From Eustoma russellianum (taxonomy: Eukaryota; Streptophyta; Magnoliopsida; Gentianales; Gentianaceae), in contig AP025065.1 of the NCBI GenBank assembly GCA_036186865.1, positions 10,916,696 through 10,980,695 on the forward strand: 64,000 bases of DNA. Reading direction: 5' to 3'. The translations under genes and the position numbers were made by a program. Shown here piece by piece: positions 11,455-23,292 of the stretch. Each line of letters begins with the position of its first letter. The first letter of the stretch is position 1. The notes below the pieces were generated by a model. The model was not told the DNA's origin and did not search any database. It saw only the letters and a list, made by a program, of their open reading frames with translations.

Positions 11455-12784
11455 TCAATTTTTTGATCTAGGTAATCCCAAGACAAAGTCCATAGATATA
11501 TCAATCCAAGGTGACATAGGGACAGGTAATGGGGCGTACAAACCATGTTGATGTGATGTAGATTTAGCTTTCTTGCAAGCTATACAACTTTCACAAACCT
11601 TCTCTACATCAACTCTCATATGGGGCTGAAAGAAACGTTCCTTTAACATCTCTAATGTCTTAAAGATGCCAAAGTGGCCCATTAAACCTCCACCATGTGC
11701 TTCTTTGACAAGTATCTCTCTGACAGAACACTTAGGTATGCACAATTTTATTTCTTTAAACAAATATTCATCATGTAAATAATACTTACCAAATGGAGAA
11801 TCGGCACATGCATCAAATATTGACTGAAAGTCAAGATCAGATGTATATGATTCCTTGATGCACTCAAGTCCAAGCAAATAAGATGACAATGTAGTAATCA
11901 AAGAATATCTCCTAGATATTGCATCAGCTACAATGTTATCTTTTCCTTGCTTATATTTTATCACATAAGGAAATTGTTCAATGAATTCAACCCATTTGGC
12001 ATGCCTCTTTTTTAACTTTCCTTGGCTTTTAAGGAACTTAAGACTTTCGTGATCAGTATGAACCACAAACTCCTTATGTTGCAAATAATGTTGCCAAGTC
12101 TGCAATGATCTAACCAGTGCATACAACTCTTTGTCATAGGTTGAATTATTCAATTGCGCTCCCTTAAGCTTTTCACTGAAATAAGCAATTTGTTGTTTAG
12201 ACTGTGATAGTACAGCTCCTATACCAACATCACTAGCATCACATTCAATTTCAAATGTTTCATCAAAGCTAGGTAGTCTTAGAATAGGTACAGAAGTTAA
12301 CATTGCTTTAAGTTCATCAAAGGCTTTCTGTTGTGACTCTCCCCACTGAAATCCTACGTCTTTTTTAACAATCTCATTCAAAGGTGCAACAATAGTGGAA
12401 AAGTCCTTAACAAATCTTCTATAGAAACTAGCCAACCGATGAAAGCTTCTCACCTCTCCAACAGTTGTGGGAATTGGCCATTCTAAAATTGAGTTCACTT
12501 TATCTTGGTCTATTTCAATTCCATTTGCACTAATTACAAATCCTAAAATCACAACTTTTTCCATACAAAAAGAACATTTCTTGAAATTTGCATATAATCG
12601 TTCTTTCTTCAATGCTTCAAAAACGTTTCTTAGGTGGTCTATGTGTTCATGCAAAGTCTTAGAGTAAATCAAGATATCATCAAAGTACACAACAACAAAT
12701 TTTCCAATGAATGCACGTAAGACTTCATTCATTAATCTCATGAAAGTACTAGCTGTATTAGTTAAACCAAATGGCATGACTAAC
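11455..12784 (-). pseudogene. Gypsy RT (C-terminal half), RNase H and integrase zinc-binding domain
   Basis: Reading from 12784: QLVMPFGLTNTASTFMRLMN, the catalytic VVVYFDDILIYS (FDD), an RNase H with IECDASDVGIGAVLSQ and DKELYALVRSL, a HTDHESLKFL motif, and an H2C2 integrase zinc finger with CESCIACKKAK. The RT is cut at QLVMPF by the solo LTR. Its N-terminal half resumes at 13960-14251. Confidence 0.88.
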
Positions 12785-13959
12785 TGATGCGGCACAAAGA
12801 GCCTCCTTATTTCATTCTAGACACACAAGAAACGTGCGCACCATTAGTAATCCTACAGTTAGACATTTCTTGTATAGGCGTGTGCAAGACGAGCCTATAA
12901 GTGTCATTTAGATACATGGTGTGTTTGAGTCTTGTTTGGTTTTGCATCGTTTAGGCGTCTTATTACTCAAGACTAGGTTTAGGATATATATTGAGTCTTT
13001 GATTATGTTTGTAGTTAGTTATTTGTGTTGTTTGAGTGTTTGTAGGGTTTGCACGAGCTTGGAATGACATTTGCTTGAAGAAGAAGCAAAGCTGAAAATG
13101 AGGATTTTTCTGCCGTGACACAGCTTTGGTAGTTTGGCCATATCTTTGCGATCTTTAATCCAAATACCGTGATTTTAGTTGGATATGAAAGCTAAGAGAT
13201 AGGGCTACAACATCTATTTCTATCTGTTTTCTCCAATTTGAAGCCGAAGATATCTATAATTTGTGATAAAGTTGAGCGATGCTGAAATTCGTATCCTGAT
13301 GACACCTGAATTTCAAACGATTATATCTCTTTCAATACTTATCCAAATAAGGTGATCTCAGAGCCTAAATTCAAGGATTTTCCACGATCTACAACTTTTA
13401 CGAAGATATGCAGAGCTAATTCGGACGCTATCATAGCTTAAATATCGTTTCAAGTTTCGAAAGTTTTGTAATCCTATGTAGCTTAAGTTTTTGGAGTCCT
13501 ACTTGTATTAGGAGTCTTAAATCCGACCCTTCTTTGTTTTTAGACTAGTTTTCAGTTCTTTTATGTCTATATAAACCAAAAAACATGGTTTATGAGCACC
13601 AATGTATGATTAATAAAATTGTGTATGGATTCGACCTATTGAGGCATTTTTCTTGTGTTTTCTTTCGTTCACCTAAACAAATCAAAGCTAGATCCAATCA
13701 AGGTTTGAGCAAACCTAGTTGGTGAATCACAATTCAAGGATACGGAACGACATATTGGATTGGGAGATTCGTGAATCACAATCCAAGGATACGGAAAGAC
13801 GTGTTGGATTTTGAGATTCGAATTGCTCGTCGTAGACGTTGTTGGCTTCTCTTGTCCAAGAAGGTGGTGTTCGCGCCATTGTCCTACGCGTTGATCAAAG
13901 GTGTCTTTCGGAGTTGAAAGAAGCGATCCATCAAATCAATACGATCCAGGATCGTATCA
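12785..13959 (+). mobile_element. Solo LTR (1175 bp) in the gypsy RT
   Basis: Starts TGATGCGG, ends CGTATCA, and is flanked by the 5-bp TSD ctaac (12780-12784 and 13960-13964). Removing it and one TSD restores the RT reading frame from WLV to MPFGL. A TATA-like tatataaa near 13568 and an aataaa near 13613 point to plus-strand sense. No coding content; short direct repeats (tcacaatycaaggatacgga) lie near 13725-13800. It is a different family from the ~3 kb LTRs. Confidence 0.85.
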
Positions 13960-14251
13960 CTAACCACTCATACAATCCAAACTTAGTCTTAAATGCAGTT
14001 TTCCATTCATCACCTTCTCTAATCCGTACTTGAAAGTAACTGCTTTTAAGATCAATCTTGGTAAAATACTTAGCACTGTGCAATTCATCAAGCATATCAT
14101 CAAGTCTAGGAATAAGGTACCTGTATTTTACAGTTATCATGTTGATGGCTCTACAATCAGTATACATTCTCCATGTACCATCTTTCTTTGGTACAACGAT
14201 CACAGGAACAGCACAAGGACTCATGCTTTTCCTCACTTTTCCTTTAGCCAA
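13960..14251 (-). pseudogene. Gypsy RT N-terminal half
   Basis: The frame reads SPCAVPVIVVPKKDGTWRMY, TDCRAINMITVKYRYLIPRL and FTKIDLKSSYFQVRI (first catalytic Asp region), ending FGLYEWLV at the solo-LTR junction. Together with 11455-12784 it makes a full gypsy RT. Confidence 0.88.
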
Positions 14252-14406
14252 GAGATCTTCTACTTGGCGCTAAATTTCCTTCGTTTCAGCAGGGTTTTCT
14301 CTGTAGGCTAGCCTATTATGCAGGACAGCACTAGGTATGAAGTCTATTTGATGTTCAATTCCTCTTAAAGGCGGAAAACTAGAAGGTTCTTCTTTAGGAA
14401 ACAACC

Positions 14407-15078
14407 CTAAAACTCATCAAGCAAAGATACAACTCCATTGAGCAAAGTGGAGGGTAAGTCACTCATAGAAAACAGAGACTCCTTAAACATCAAAACATAG
14501 ACAATTTTCTTTGAGTTTATGGCATGTGACACTTCACTTGGTTTGGCAAAGAAATCAAATTTCTTTTGAGATTTGTCTTCATCAATGTTTACTATCTCTT
14601 TGCCTTTAGACTCATTTTTCTTTCTTTCACTCTTAATACACTCCAGAAATTTCTTTTCTGCCTCTTTTTCCTTAGGATCATTCATGTTATTACACATTCT
14701 CTTTTGATCTTCAAATACCTTGTGTGGGGGTAATGCATGTAGCTTAAACAACTTATTGTTAAACCTGAATAAATACCTATTCAAGTATCCATCATAAATA
14801 ACTTTCTTATCAAACTGCTATGGTCTACCTAAAAGGATATGACTTGCATGCATAGGAGCTACATCACATAAGATATCATCTTTATACCCACCAATAGACA
14901 ATGAGATCAAAACTTGTTTGCTGACACTCACTTCTCCACAATCATTCAACCAAGATAGTTTATAAGAGTGTGGGTGGTTAAGTAATGGCAAATAAAGTTT
15001 TCTAACGAGTTCAACACTTGTCACATTAGTACATGATCCAGAGTCAATAATCAAAGTACAAACTTTTTCTTTAATCAT
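14407..15078 (-). pseudogene. Gypsy aspartic protease and linker
   Basis: 15078-14818 encodes a retropepsin-like fold with TLIIDSGSCTNVTSVELV (catalytic DSG) and ends HILLGRP. A TAG follows where gypsy elements usually have Trp (GRPWQFD). The frame continues at 14784-14407 with a Lys/Glu-rich linker between protease and RT (KVFEDQKRMC and following). Confidence 0.75.
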
Positions 15079-15496
15079 GCAATGGATATGAAAAATATTG
15101 TCTCTGTGTTGATCTTGCTCATCAATCTTAGCATGTGCATTAAGAGCTCTTCTAACAACTAAGAATTCTTTTGATGCAAGCTCTTCATCCTCACTCTATA
15201 GCTGATCCCACCAAATTAAGGCATAATCTGCAAACTCTATAGCTGCATAGTGCACTTTAGTCAAATCAGTATAATTTGCACAAGAGTATATGAGATTTAC
15301 CTTTTTCTCCCATTCAAATAATGCCTCGGCATCATTCTTTCCATGGAAAGTGGGATGTTCACTTTTGTTTTGATGAATCCGTCTTCTTGTGGGTTATTCT
15401 TTTGATTCCCACTGTTTTGGAACTTGTTGTACTCTTCCTCAATGTTATAGTCATCAAACTTTTGGTTTGGTTCTTCTTATTTTTCATCAAAGGTCC

Positions 15497-15790
15497 TCAT
15501 AGGTATGAAATCCTATTAAGTCCTCTTCCTCTACCTCTGCCTCTTCCTCTTTCCGGAGCAAAAGACCCACGGCTTTCAAGCCTATGTTCCGGTACATGTG
15601 ATGTTTGTCCTTCATGTAAAGAATTTTTTGGATGAGATTGTGACTGTTTTTCTAGGCCCTCTACATGGCTATTCATCAGTTTCATTTCCCACAACATCTT
15701 TTGCATTAGTTGTGCTAAATCATCCACGTTTGTGGGCAATCTTTCTCCTTCTTTGCTAAGGTCCATGGTACTCTCAGGTGTCTTATCCAT
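15497..15790 (-). pseudogene. Gypsy gag N-terminus
   Basis: Probable start MDKTPESTMDLSKEGERLP, then a helical segment (DDLAQLMQKMLWEMKLMNSH) and an Arg/Gly-rich tail (RGRGRGRG). The rest of gag (15100-15500) is decayed or deleted: the protease follows within about 0.4 kb, and no CCHC knuckle was found. Confidence 0.6.
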
Positions 15791-15799
15791 GGTACAATT

Positions 15800-17284
15800 A
15801 CCTGAAATTGAACAAGAAAAAAGACAAAGAAAAAGAAAAACTAACACAAAGACAAAAGAAACTTGATTATGTTAGTGGAAAACAGAAAACAAGTGTTTGT
15901 TCCTCTCTCTCTCTCTCTCTTTTTGTAGTTCACACAATCTTGTGTCTCCTTGAAGAATCTGAGGCTAGAACAATTCAAAGCAAACTTTCCAAGTGAGTAT
16001 CAATTCCGATAACTTCAATCATGTAAAGTAAACTTTCTTCACAAGTCTCCCACCAATTCACTCGTAATTCTAATGTTATAGACAACAGACTTGGACTGTA
16101 CTAAGATTCAAAGAGAATTGAAACCAAATTTGATGTAATAGATTGAGCCAAAGAAGTGCTAAGGGGTTGCCATGTGCAATCCTTAACTTAATCTTAGGCT
16201 TTATGCAAGCTAGATGCAAGTATGAATGAACTAGAAGCACTCAAGTGTTCAAAAGTGAAAACAAATGGGTACTTTGGGTTTATTAAGGGGAAAAAGACCA
16301 GTTCTTTTGCTCTTTGCACTTTCTATTATTTTGTGCAAACTTTTCTTTGAAATAAGCTTCTCTTTCTTTCTTTTTTTTCCTTGTTCAAAGCTAATCAAGG
16401 TGTATATATCTTGGTAAAATTGATTGATAAGGCTTTGTGTGTTTGTTTTAGATGGATATATTGATGTTTTTGTGTGTAGTAGGCTGTCAAGTTGTTCAAG
16501 ATGAACAAATTGATTTTCTTTCTTGTCGAGGCTGCCAAATCAGATATTGAACACAAAAAAATGCAACTAAGCTCACCACACAATAAACTAAACAAACACA
16601 AAGTCTAAAACAAGTTAAGAGCTTCGATAACAAGAAGAATATAGGATAGACCAAGGTAGATATATAAGCAGTGGACTGAATCTAAGTAATGCGGAAAAGC
16701 TTCTAAACAAAGAACTTAAAGTCCATATAAGTCCAGCGTTACGGTAATTTTCAGAGTCCAATCCAACCGTATATCACCAATTTCATGTAGGTCTAGCATT
16801 ACGATAATTTTCCAGAGTCCAATCCAACCTTATATCACCAATTTCATGTAGGTCCAGTGTTACGGTAATTTTCCAGAGTCCAATCCAACCTTATATCACC
16901 AAATGATACGGTAAGCTTGTATATCGATTTGATTGAGTTTTTTTTGCTTTTTGAATCGGAAGAAACAAAGAAACTTGATAAACAACAAGATGGCACTTTT
17001 TTTTGAATGATGGACAACAAAGAAAACAAGATGTAACAGAAAAAGAAGTGAATATCAAACTTTTTTTAATAGACAAAATAATGAACTAGAAAACACACGG
17101 ATAAACTATTTTGGTTTTGGTTTCTTTTTGTTTCTGAATTATACAATTCAAAACAAGAAGAAGACACTAAACCAAATAGAATTCAACCTTCTAAGAAAAT
17201 GGTTGAATGGTGGATGAAGAGAAGAACAAAAGAAAAGAAAAATTGACATAAAGAAATAATAAGTTGAGTTAAAGAAAAACCTTC
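15800..17284 (-). other. Gypsy 5' leader
   Basis: About 1.5 kb of untranslated sequence between primer site and gag, with a (CT)n run near 15903-15920, A/T-rich tracts and a three-unit tandem repeat. No coding content recognised. Confidence 0.5.
16731..16902. repeat. Three-unit ~61-bp tandem repeat in the gypsy leader
   Basis: Units start at 16731, 16791 and 16852, each opening gtcyagyrttacgrtaattt and containing agagtccaatccaaccntat. The third unit is slightly short. Confidence 0.85.
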
Positions 17285-17296
17285 GCTCTGATACCA
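17285..17296 (-). other. Primer-binding site of the gypsy element
   Basis: The reverse strand reads TGGTATCAGAGC, complementary to the 3' end of plant initiator Met-tRNA, directly inside the 5' LTR end. Confidence 0.8.
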
Positions 17297-17299
17297 CTT

Positions 17300-18283
17300 T
17301 GATACATGCAAGAATAGACCTTTCTTTAACTCTAAAGCTTCTCCTCCAAATATGGTTTAGGCACAATGAAGATGGCTTCACCTTGCTTCCAAATAAGTTG
17401 AAGAAAACCTTTTGAACATAAGTCCTCTAATGAGTTCTACATAACCCAATCAAGATACCTCCCTCTTGGATGTTTCCCTCCCCAGAATTGGACAACTCTC
17501 GGAAGGATGTTCAAGCCTTGAAAGATTCTAGCCTTGATTTTGAATATGAACCAAGAAAATACACAAGAATTACTCTTGAAGAAGAAGAAATTTTCATTGA
17601 AGGTGTGAGTTTACAAGGCTTCTCTTATGTGCCTTTTATAGGCAAAAATATCACAAGACAACAAACTATCTTACAAATTGAAATAATGATTGAAAAGACT
17701 ATACACTTCTAAAAATATTCATGTAGGCTCCACAAAAACTAGTCTTGCAAGTCTTGAATGATGATTTTCAAAGTAGGTCCCTCAAGTACTATTCATGGAA
17801 GACTTTAAGGATTTGTCTTCAACTTGAAATCTTTTCTGGTTTGTGACTGATTTTTGGACATCTTCCAATCCGAAATAGGCCTTGCTCTTTCTTAAAGAAT
17901 TGTAGCCCATTGAGTGTAGAAAATAAGCATATAAAATTATTTGCATTTGGCCCAACCATTCAGGAGATACATCCAAACTACTGAAGATAAGCATATAAAA
18001 TTATTTGCATTTGGCCCAACCATTGAAGAGATACATCCAAATTACTGAAGGTATGTTACAGAATTCGGTAGAAACAAGTACTTCCATTTGCATGTTCCTT
18101 TTGGCTCTCAAGACGACCGAGTTTGGAAAAGTACAAAACATGAACGTTGTAGATCTTTGTCTTAGATTTCCAACGCATCTTGCAACTCCTAATTTGGCTT
18201 TGTGGTTGGAGAGGTACGTCAATTCTACCAAAACTAGTCCTGCAGAAACTCACAATCCGAGATGGGCCTAAACTAATACAACA
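17300..18283 (-). repeat. LTR of the gypsy element
   Basis: The inner edge is set by the primer site (LTR ends ...GCATGTATCA at 17300). The outer edge is estimated where similarity to the 10331 end stops (TGTTGTATTAG). It contains a 64-bp direct duplication (17923-17986 and 17987-18050, opening ataagcatataaaattattt). It acts as 5' LTR for the element at left and 3' LTR for the fragment at right. The 80-codon frame at 17470 is part of the LTR. Confidence 0.6.
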
Positions 18284-18560
18284 CAAACATTTAAAAAGAA
18301 AAATAAAGAACATATTCTATCTTAATGATATTTTACAATGGTTCTAAATATTCTTATAAATCATGTTATAGGTTCAATAAGGTGAACCCAATGTATAAAT
18401 TCCTTTGGTTCATCTTGCACATGTTTAAATAGGAAGGCCCCCACTTCATGCATTAGTTTCTTAGTTTTACTTCTTGTTAAGGGTCCTTGATCTTGCATGT
18501 TTGTAACATTATGTGCATTCTCATTATCTTGACATGGATGATGGTTATGGACCTCATCAT

Positions 18561-19260
18561 AGTGTAATGTATCTAATGAATTGCACTAGACCTGATATTG
18601 CAAATGTTGTAAATAGACTTGCAAGATATACACATAATCTAGGTAATGAAGATTGGTTTGCACTAAGAAGACTTTTGAAATATCTTAGAGGAACCATGAA
18701 TTTTGGTTTGTTTTTTTAGTGGAAATCCTTGTGTGTTAGAAGGATTTTGTGATGCTAATTTGGTAACAGATAATGATGAAGTTAATTCAACTAATGATTA
18801 TGTGTTTGCTTTGGTAGGTAGTGCCATTTCTTGGAAATCATCTAAGCAAACATGTAAAGAAAAGTCAACAATGGAATCTGAATTTCTTGCCTTAGAACTG
18901 GCATGTACAGATGCTGAATGGTTAAAGGAATTTACTTGTAGATATTCCTTTGTGGTCTAAACCTATGGCTTCTGTATCTATACAATGTGATTCGCAGGCT
19001 GCGATTGCTCGACCAAAGAACAGAGTTTATAATGGAAAGAGCCGGCACATACGATTCAGACAATATTATGCGAGATTTGATAAGTTCAGGGGTGGTTAAC
19101 TTGGAGTTTGTAAGATCCGAATTTAACTTGGATGGTCATTTGACAAAAGGACTATGCAAAAAGTTGGTGTGTGAAACATGGAGGGGCATGGGACTTGTTC
19201 CACTTGAAGTGGATTCTGTGTGATGGCAACCCAACCCACTATTAGCAGAGATCATGCAAA
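18561..19260 (+). pseudogene. Copia-4 RNase H and pol C-terminus
   Basis: Starts abruptly after gypsy sequence. VMYLMNCTRPDIANVVNRLA is the RT/RNase H connection of copia pol; GFCDANLVTDNDEVNSTNDY, ISWKSSKQTCKEKSTMESEF and LALELACTDAEWLKEF are RNase H; the end resembles HLTKGLCKKLV-RGMGL. Frameshifts near 18715 and 18955-19050. Confidence 0.8.
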
Positions 19261-19798
19261 CGGGTTTCAATGTGGTAATAACAAGTCACAGAAGAATTCT
19301 ACTCAGCATTATCAGCGTGTCCCTCCCTACGGTATTGTTGAAGATAGTGCTTGCTGCAAGCAAATGAGGGTGAGATTTTTTAGAATATCTTAATGAACAT
19401 TATAGCCATGTTGTATGGTGGTGTGAGCAGTGCACACTTGATGAATTTTACCTATATAAGCGTGGAGGTGGTGCCGATTCCTATGAGAATTTAGAACAAC
19501 TCAATAGAGCGCTTATGAAAACCTGGGACAGGGTACATGGGCAATATCGCACCACACCGCGAACTTACTCGAAGCTAGTCAATGACATGTCGGTTGTAAG
19601 TTTATATAAACAATAGAGAGGTAAGATTCAAGACGTCAATGTCATCTTATTTCCGGTTATATACTTCTTCTTGTGCTAAGTGGCAATTCAAGAGGCCAGT
19701 CATTGTCCATTATATGTCATTGTCTTCGTTTGATAGTGGAGAGATTGGTTTATTAACGTTCGAAAATTTTTATACATAAGTTTGGATAATGTGGGGAT

Positions 19799-20604
19799 TG
19801 TTGGAAAAATACGTCTAAACTACTTTAAAATTTGCTCCAAACTTATATAAAAGCATGTAAGATGTCGTTTGAGAGATTGAAATATGATTTGAACACTTTA
19901 AACTTGTAAGAAATCACTTGAATCGATCCATGTGCAAGTTGGATTGAACCAAGTGAAAGTTGAAATGAAGTTGAGTGTTCTGTTGGACATCGATCGATTC
20001 ATGTAGTATGGATGCAAAGTTGGAGCTCTTTGTCCAATATAGATCTATCACATGGATCAATCAATGTGACATCGATCGATCGATCAATGTTGGCAGAGTA
20101 CAAAGTTGGAGCTCTCTGTCCAACATCGATCGTCGATGTGCCAAAAGACATGACTTTTCACTTTGAATTGCAACTTTTGATCCAAGAATCATCTCCCTTC
20201 ATACATGAACGTTATGCAACTGATATGGAGGTTACTTAATCTGCTGAAATGGGTTTTCAAATTGGTATTTACACAACCCAAGGCCTATAAATAGTAGGCC
20301 TTGCTATCTAAACAATATACAAGTACTTTTGCAAAATTCTGAAAATTTTCGATATTGTCCTTCCTCCAACTCTCTCTTCTTCTTCCTCCAGTATCAAACA
20401 CTTCTATTTGCAAGTTCATCTTCCTCTCGTAGAGTGAACGAAAGGAAGAAGCCGTTATATCTTAGGAGGCTTGTGCCGTGTAGTTCACCTCGTTCGTGGT
20501 GGAGGCATTTTAGCTTTAAAGACAGCAAATAACGTTGTGACTTGGATTTCTATTCTCCTTGTTAATACCGTTTTTGGTATCCATATCCTACACCTTTTCT
20601 AATA
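19799..20604 (+). repeat. 3' LTR of Copia-4
   Basis: 806 bp, preceded by the purine-rich gataatgtgggga (19787-19797). Starts TGTTGGAAAA and ends TTTTCTAATA, followed by TSD ttttcc. The ATCGAT-palindrome block (19985-20140) is shorter than in the 5' LTR. Confidence 0.8.
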
Positions 20605-20894
20605 TTTTCCCCATGTAATTAGCTCTGTGAAATGTCCACAGAGTTGTGTGCTTGGCATTTGAAAGTCTTTTTGTATGGGCTAATGAAGTTCAACTGAGAA
20701 TTCTATGGACTCAATTAATATTTTGTTGGTGCATTATTGAGGTGAGCATTTGAGAGTAGGGACAAGTATTTTATCTAGTGCCTAATATTTGTTGTTAAAG
20801 CTTCATGCTGTCAGCAAAACTAACACATAAAATTGCTTTCATATTAATAAGTATCTTTGGTCCATAACTTGGGTTCTTGCATTTTCGTTTGCAG

Positions 20895-22787
20895 GTGGTT
20901 GGTGCAAATAAGGGTGGAGTAATGGCTGTAGTTGAGGTCCTTCGTGGGTTTGTTCCTTTTTTTCACAAATATCAACGGTTAGGTTTTTTCTTGATAGCAT
21001 TGTTTCTGACATCAGAAACTAGCTGTCTCCCTTTAGATATTGTTCTGATCCCAATTTCTTCTCTGATATTTCATTGTTAGAATGCATGATTTACCCTTGT
21101 TAAAATGTTGTCTTCTTTGTTCAAGTTGGCATTGGACCAGTGCTGACAGTAAATTTAGCTTTCGCCCTTTGCATGATTTAAAATGCTTCAATCCAGCTCG
21201 AAATATCTACAGTAGGATTTTTGGGTAATTGAGGCCTTCTTTTGGACTACTTGTTATTGTAAGCTTCCCTGATCTTGCAAAAGGTATTCTTGGAACTAGT
21301 CCATAGCTTAAATTTGACCTTGGTCGATTCAATAGAAATCAAGCGCAGAGGACCTTCTGGATAAGGAACTTCCTCTAACTTTGTAGAAGTTGATGAAGAA
21401 CACTCTAGGCTCATTTTAAGCAACCGGAGGGCCATGGCGGACAGTCAAGCACAGCTTGGAATTGGTTCACTTTGTTCTTGGAACTGGCCAGAGCCTGAAG
21501 CCATATGGTGCCTTCATTGATATTGGTGGCATAAATGGCCTTCTGCATGCCAATTAGATCAGTCATGACCGTGTATCAAATATCGCTGCAGTTCTCCAGC
21601 CTGGTGACACTTTGAAGGTTCACTGAGATTGGGTTTACTTAATTTTGGCAGCTTATCTAGGTGTTACTCGTACATTATGCCATTTTGTTTCATATTTTGT
21701 AGGTCATGATACTTAGTCATGATCGTGAGAGAGGCCGAGTAAGTTTATCCACCAAAAATTTGGAGCCCACTCCTGGTGATATGATTCGTAATCCAAAGCT
21801 TGTCTTTGAAAAGGTAATGCATTCAAAGTTAATCCTTGTTCTCATTTTTTGGCTTTGATTTACTTCTCAATCTTGTAAGCTCTAGCCTATTATTCTGTTT
21901 TTGGTGTTTTGTGGATTGAGGGTGGTGATGGGTGATGTTTGGTTCTCACTACTCAAGTATTGCCTTCATTAAATAACTACATAAGCAAAATAAAAATTAG
22001 AGTTCAGCCATTATTGCAAGGTTGCAGAAGTTTGTTTCTTTTTCCCATTTTTTCTCCCTTTCCATCTGTGTCATACTTCCCTGACTAATACAATGTTGGT
22101 TAAACATTTGTGAGGAACTGCTTTCTTACATCTACTCAATGTGAAACAACAAGTTCCGTGCACAAAGCATGATAAAGTTCTTGAAACTCACGAACGCAAG
22201 GTTGTTCAGAGTAGTTTCAAGCATACACTGCAACCTTTCCCTGTGTGCATCTTTAATGTAACAAAGCTTATTGTATGACTTTTTAGGCAGAGGAGATGGC
22301 TCAGACATTCAGGCAGAGAATTGCTCAAGCTGAAGCCACGGCGCGTGCAGATATGCTCAGATTTCAACCTGAGGTAATAACTAATTGAATCTTATTATTA
22401 TTATTTTTTTTGTTTTAACTTTTATGAGTAGATGTTTGGAAGAGCAGTTGGACGCTTTGACCTCTTATTAGAAAGAAGTTGCACAGTGTAACTGACCTTT
22501 GTGTGCATTTAGCAAATGCAATATACTTGTCCATGTTGTTACTTAATGGTCGAAACTGCATGCTAGGGTTCTAATTTCAAAATTTGTATTTTCATCCAAA
22601 ATATTTTTCATATATCTTGAGAATGCAAATTCCCTCATTAATTCTGTTACCTGTTCTTTTTTGCTTCTGTTTCCATCTCCGGTAAATATTTTGTAATAGA
22701 TTGCCCTAATCTCACTGTTCCTTTCTTCTACAGAGTGGATTGGCTCTTAACTCTGATGGGATATTGGGACCTATGACCTTAGACTGA
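20895..22787 (+). pseudogene. Plastid 30S ribosomal protein S1, 3' half with introns, frame broken
   Basis: Five exon blocks match the C-terminal S1 repeats of chloroplast ribosomal protein S1: 20895-~20979 (VVGANKGGVMAVVEVLRGFV), ~21347-21617 (FVEVDEEHSRLILSNRRAMA; YGAFIDIGGINGLLH), 21703-21813 (VMILSHDRERGRVSLSTK), 22287-22373 (AEEMAQTFRQRIAQAEATAR) and 22734-22787 (SGLALNSDGILGP, then TGA). Intact AG/GT borders frame the last three, so this is a genomic copy, not a processed one. Defects: a frameshift before FVEVDEE, another before LGTGQSL, an in-frame TAG after LLHAN, and a C-terminal frameshift (an alternative frame would end PPAED). The 5' half is not found upstream. Confidence 0.85.
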
Positions 22788-23005
22788 TATTCCCCCCAGC
22801 CGAAGACTGATAATGTTTCTGTTAAGCCCAATCTCTTGTAATAACAAGTTTCTGTGTCTATTCTCTAATTCACTGCCTGTATCTGACGCTTATTAGGTCG
22901 CATAATATTGCGTCCTTGAAGCATAATTTTCTATTGGGAATGGTTTGATTCAAATTTCTTTAGCATGGGAGCGGAGGGTGCAATACAAGGTTCAACGTCA
23001 TGATT
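22788..23005. other. 3' flank of the S1 pseudogene
   Basis: A/T-rich, presumably the old 3' untranslated region and flank. Nothing further recognised. Confidence 0.4.
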
Positions 23006-23019
23006 TTAAGCCGCCAGAA

Positions 23020-23278
23020 TAAACACAACAACAACATTACCCCATTGTCTTAAAGTTAAAAGCTCTCGACTATGGCGGAGTATGAGATGTCAAATGTACA
23101 CAACCATACCCATGTGTTAGAAAAACAAAGAGGTTATTTTCCGATAACCTATAATGAAAATTGCGTCACACTGTGTCGATCAACTGCTACTTCACAATAT
23201 AAGAAGCGCAGTCAATTTAGTGAGTCATTTTGCTTTATTTCATCATTTTCTTCAAGTAAAAAAAAGTGTCATTTTCCG
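23020..23278 (+). mobile_element. SINE copy 1
   Basis: 259 bp, flanked by the 14-bp direct repeat ttaagccgccagaa (23006-23019 and 23279-23292), the long variable TSD of LINE-mobilised retroposons. The body resembles plant Au-type SINEs: a ctattgccttaaaagctc-like opening, then a tgtacrcaaccntaccc-like core. Similar to 23821-24084 and to the reverse of 63648-63904. The 75-codon frame inside is not a gene. Confidence 0.8.
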
Positions 23279-23292
23279 TTAAGCCGCCAGAA

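Larger units (their letters stand above)
10331..18560 (-). mobile_element. Minus-strand Ty3/gypsy element with a duplicated 3' internal end
   Basis: From right to left: a 3' internal end fragment (18284-18560), an LTR (17300 to ~18283), an initiator-Met-tRNA primer site, a leader, gag, protease, reverse transcriptase, RNase H and integrase, ending at ~10331. The internal 3' end appears twice (10331-10625 and ~18270-18560), on both sides of one LTR. This suggests that two copies recombined, or that the 3' LTR was lost, at the left. A solo LTR (12785-13959) interrupts the RT. Several stops show it is dead. Confidence 0.75.
9418..20604 (+). mobile_element. Copia-4: copia element whose interior is largely replaced by a gypsy element
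   Basis: Two related LTRs (9418-10247 and 19799-20604) lie in direct orientation, flanked by ttttcc (9412-9417 and 20605-20610; 5-6 bp TSD). Of the copia interior, only the gag N-terminus (10248-10330) and the RNase H end with 3' leader (18561-19798) remain. Everything between is minus-strand gypsy sequence. Protease, integrase and reverse transcriptase of Copia-4 are missing, so this is not a simple nested insertion. The host site is an intron of the plastid ribosomal protein S1 pseudogene or its flank. Confidence 0.75.

Noticed and set aside
17470..17712. 80-codon frame in the gypsy LTR
   Set aside because: Located inside the LTR, with no recognisable domain and no conserved partner.
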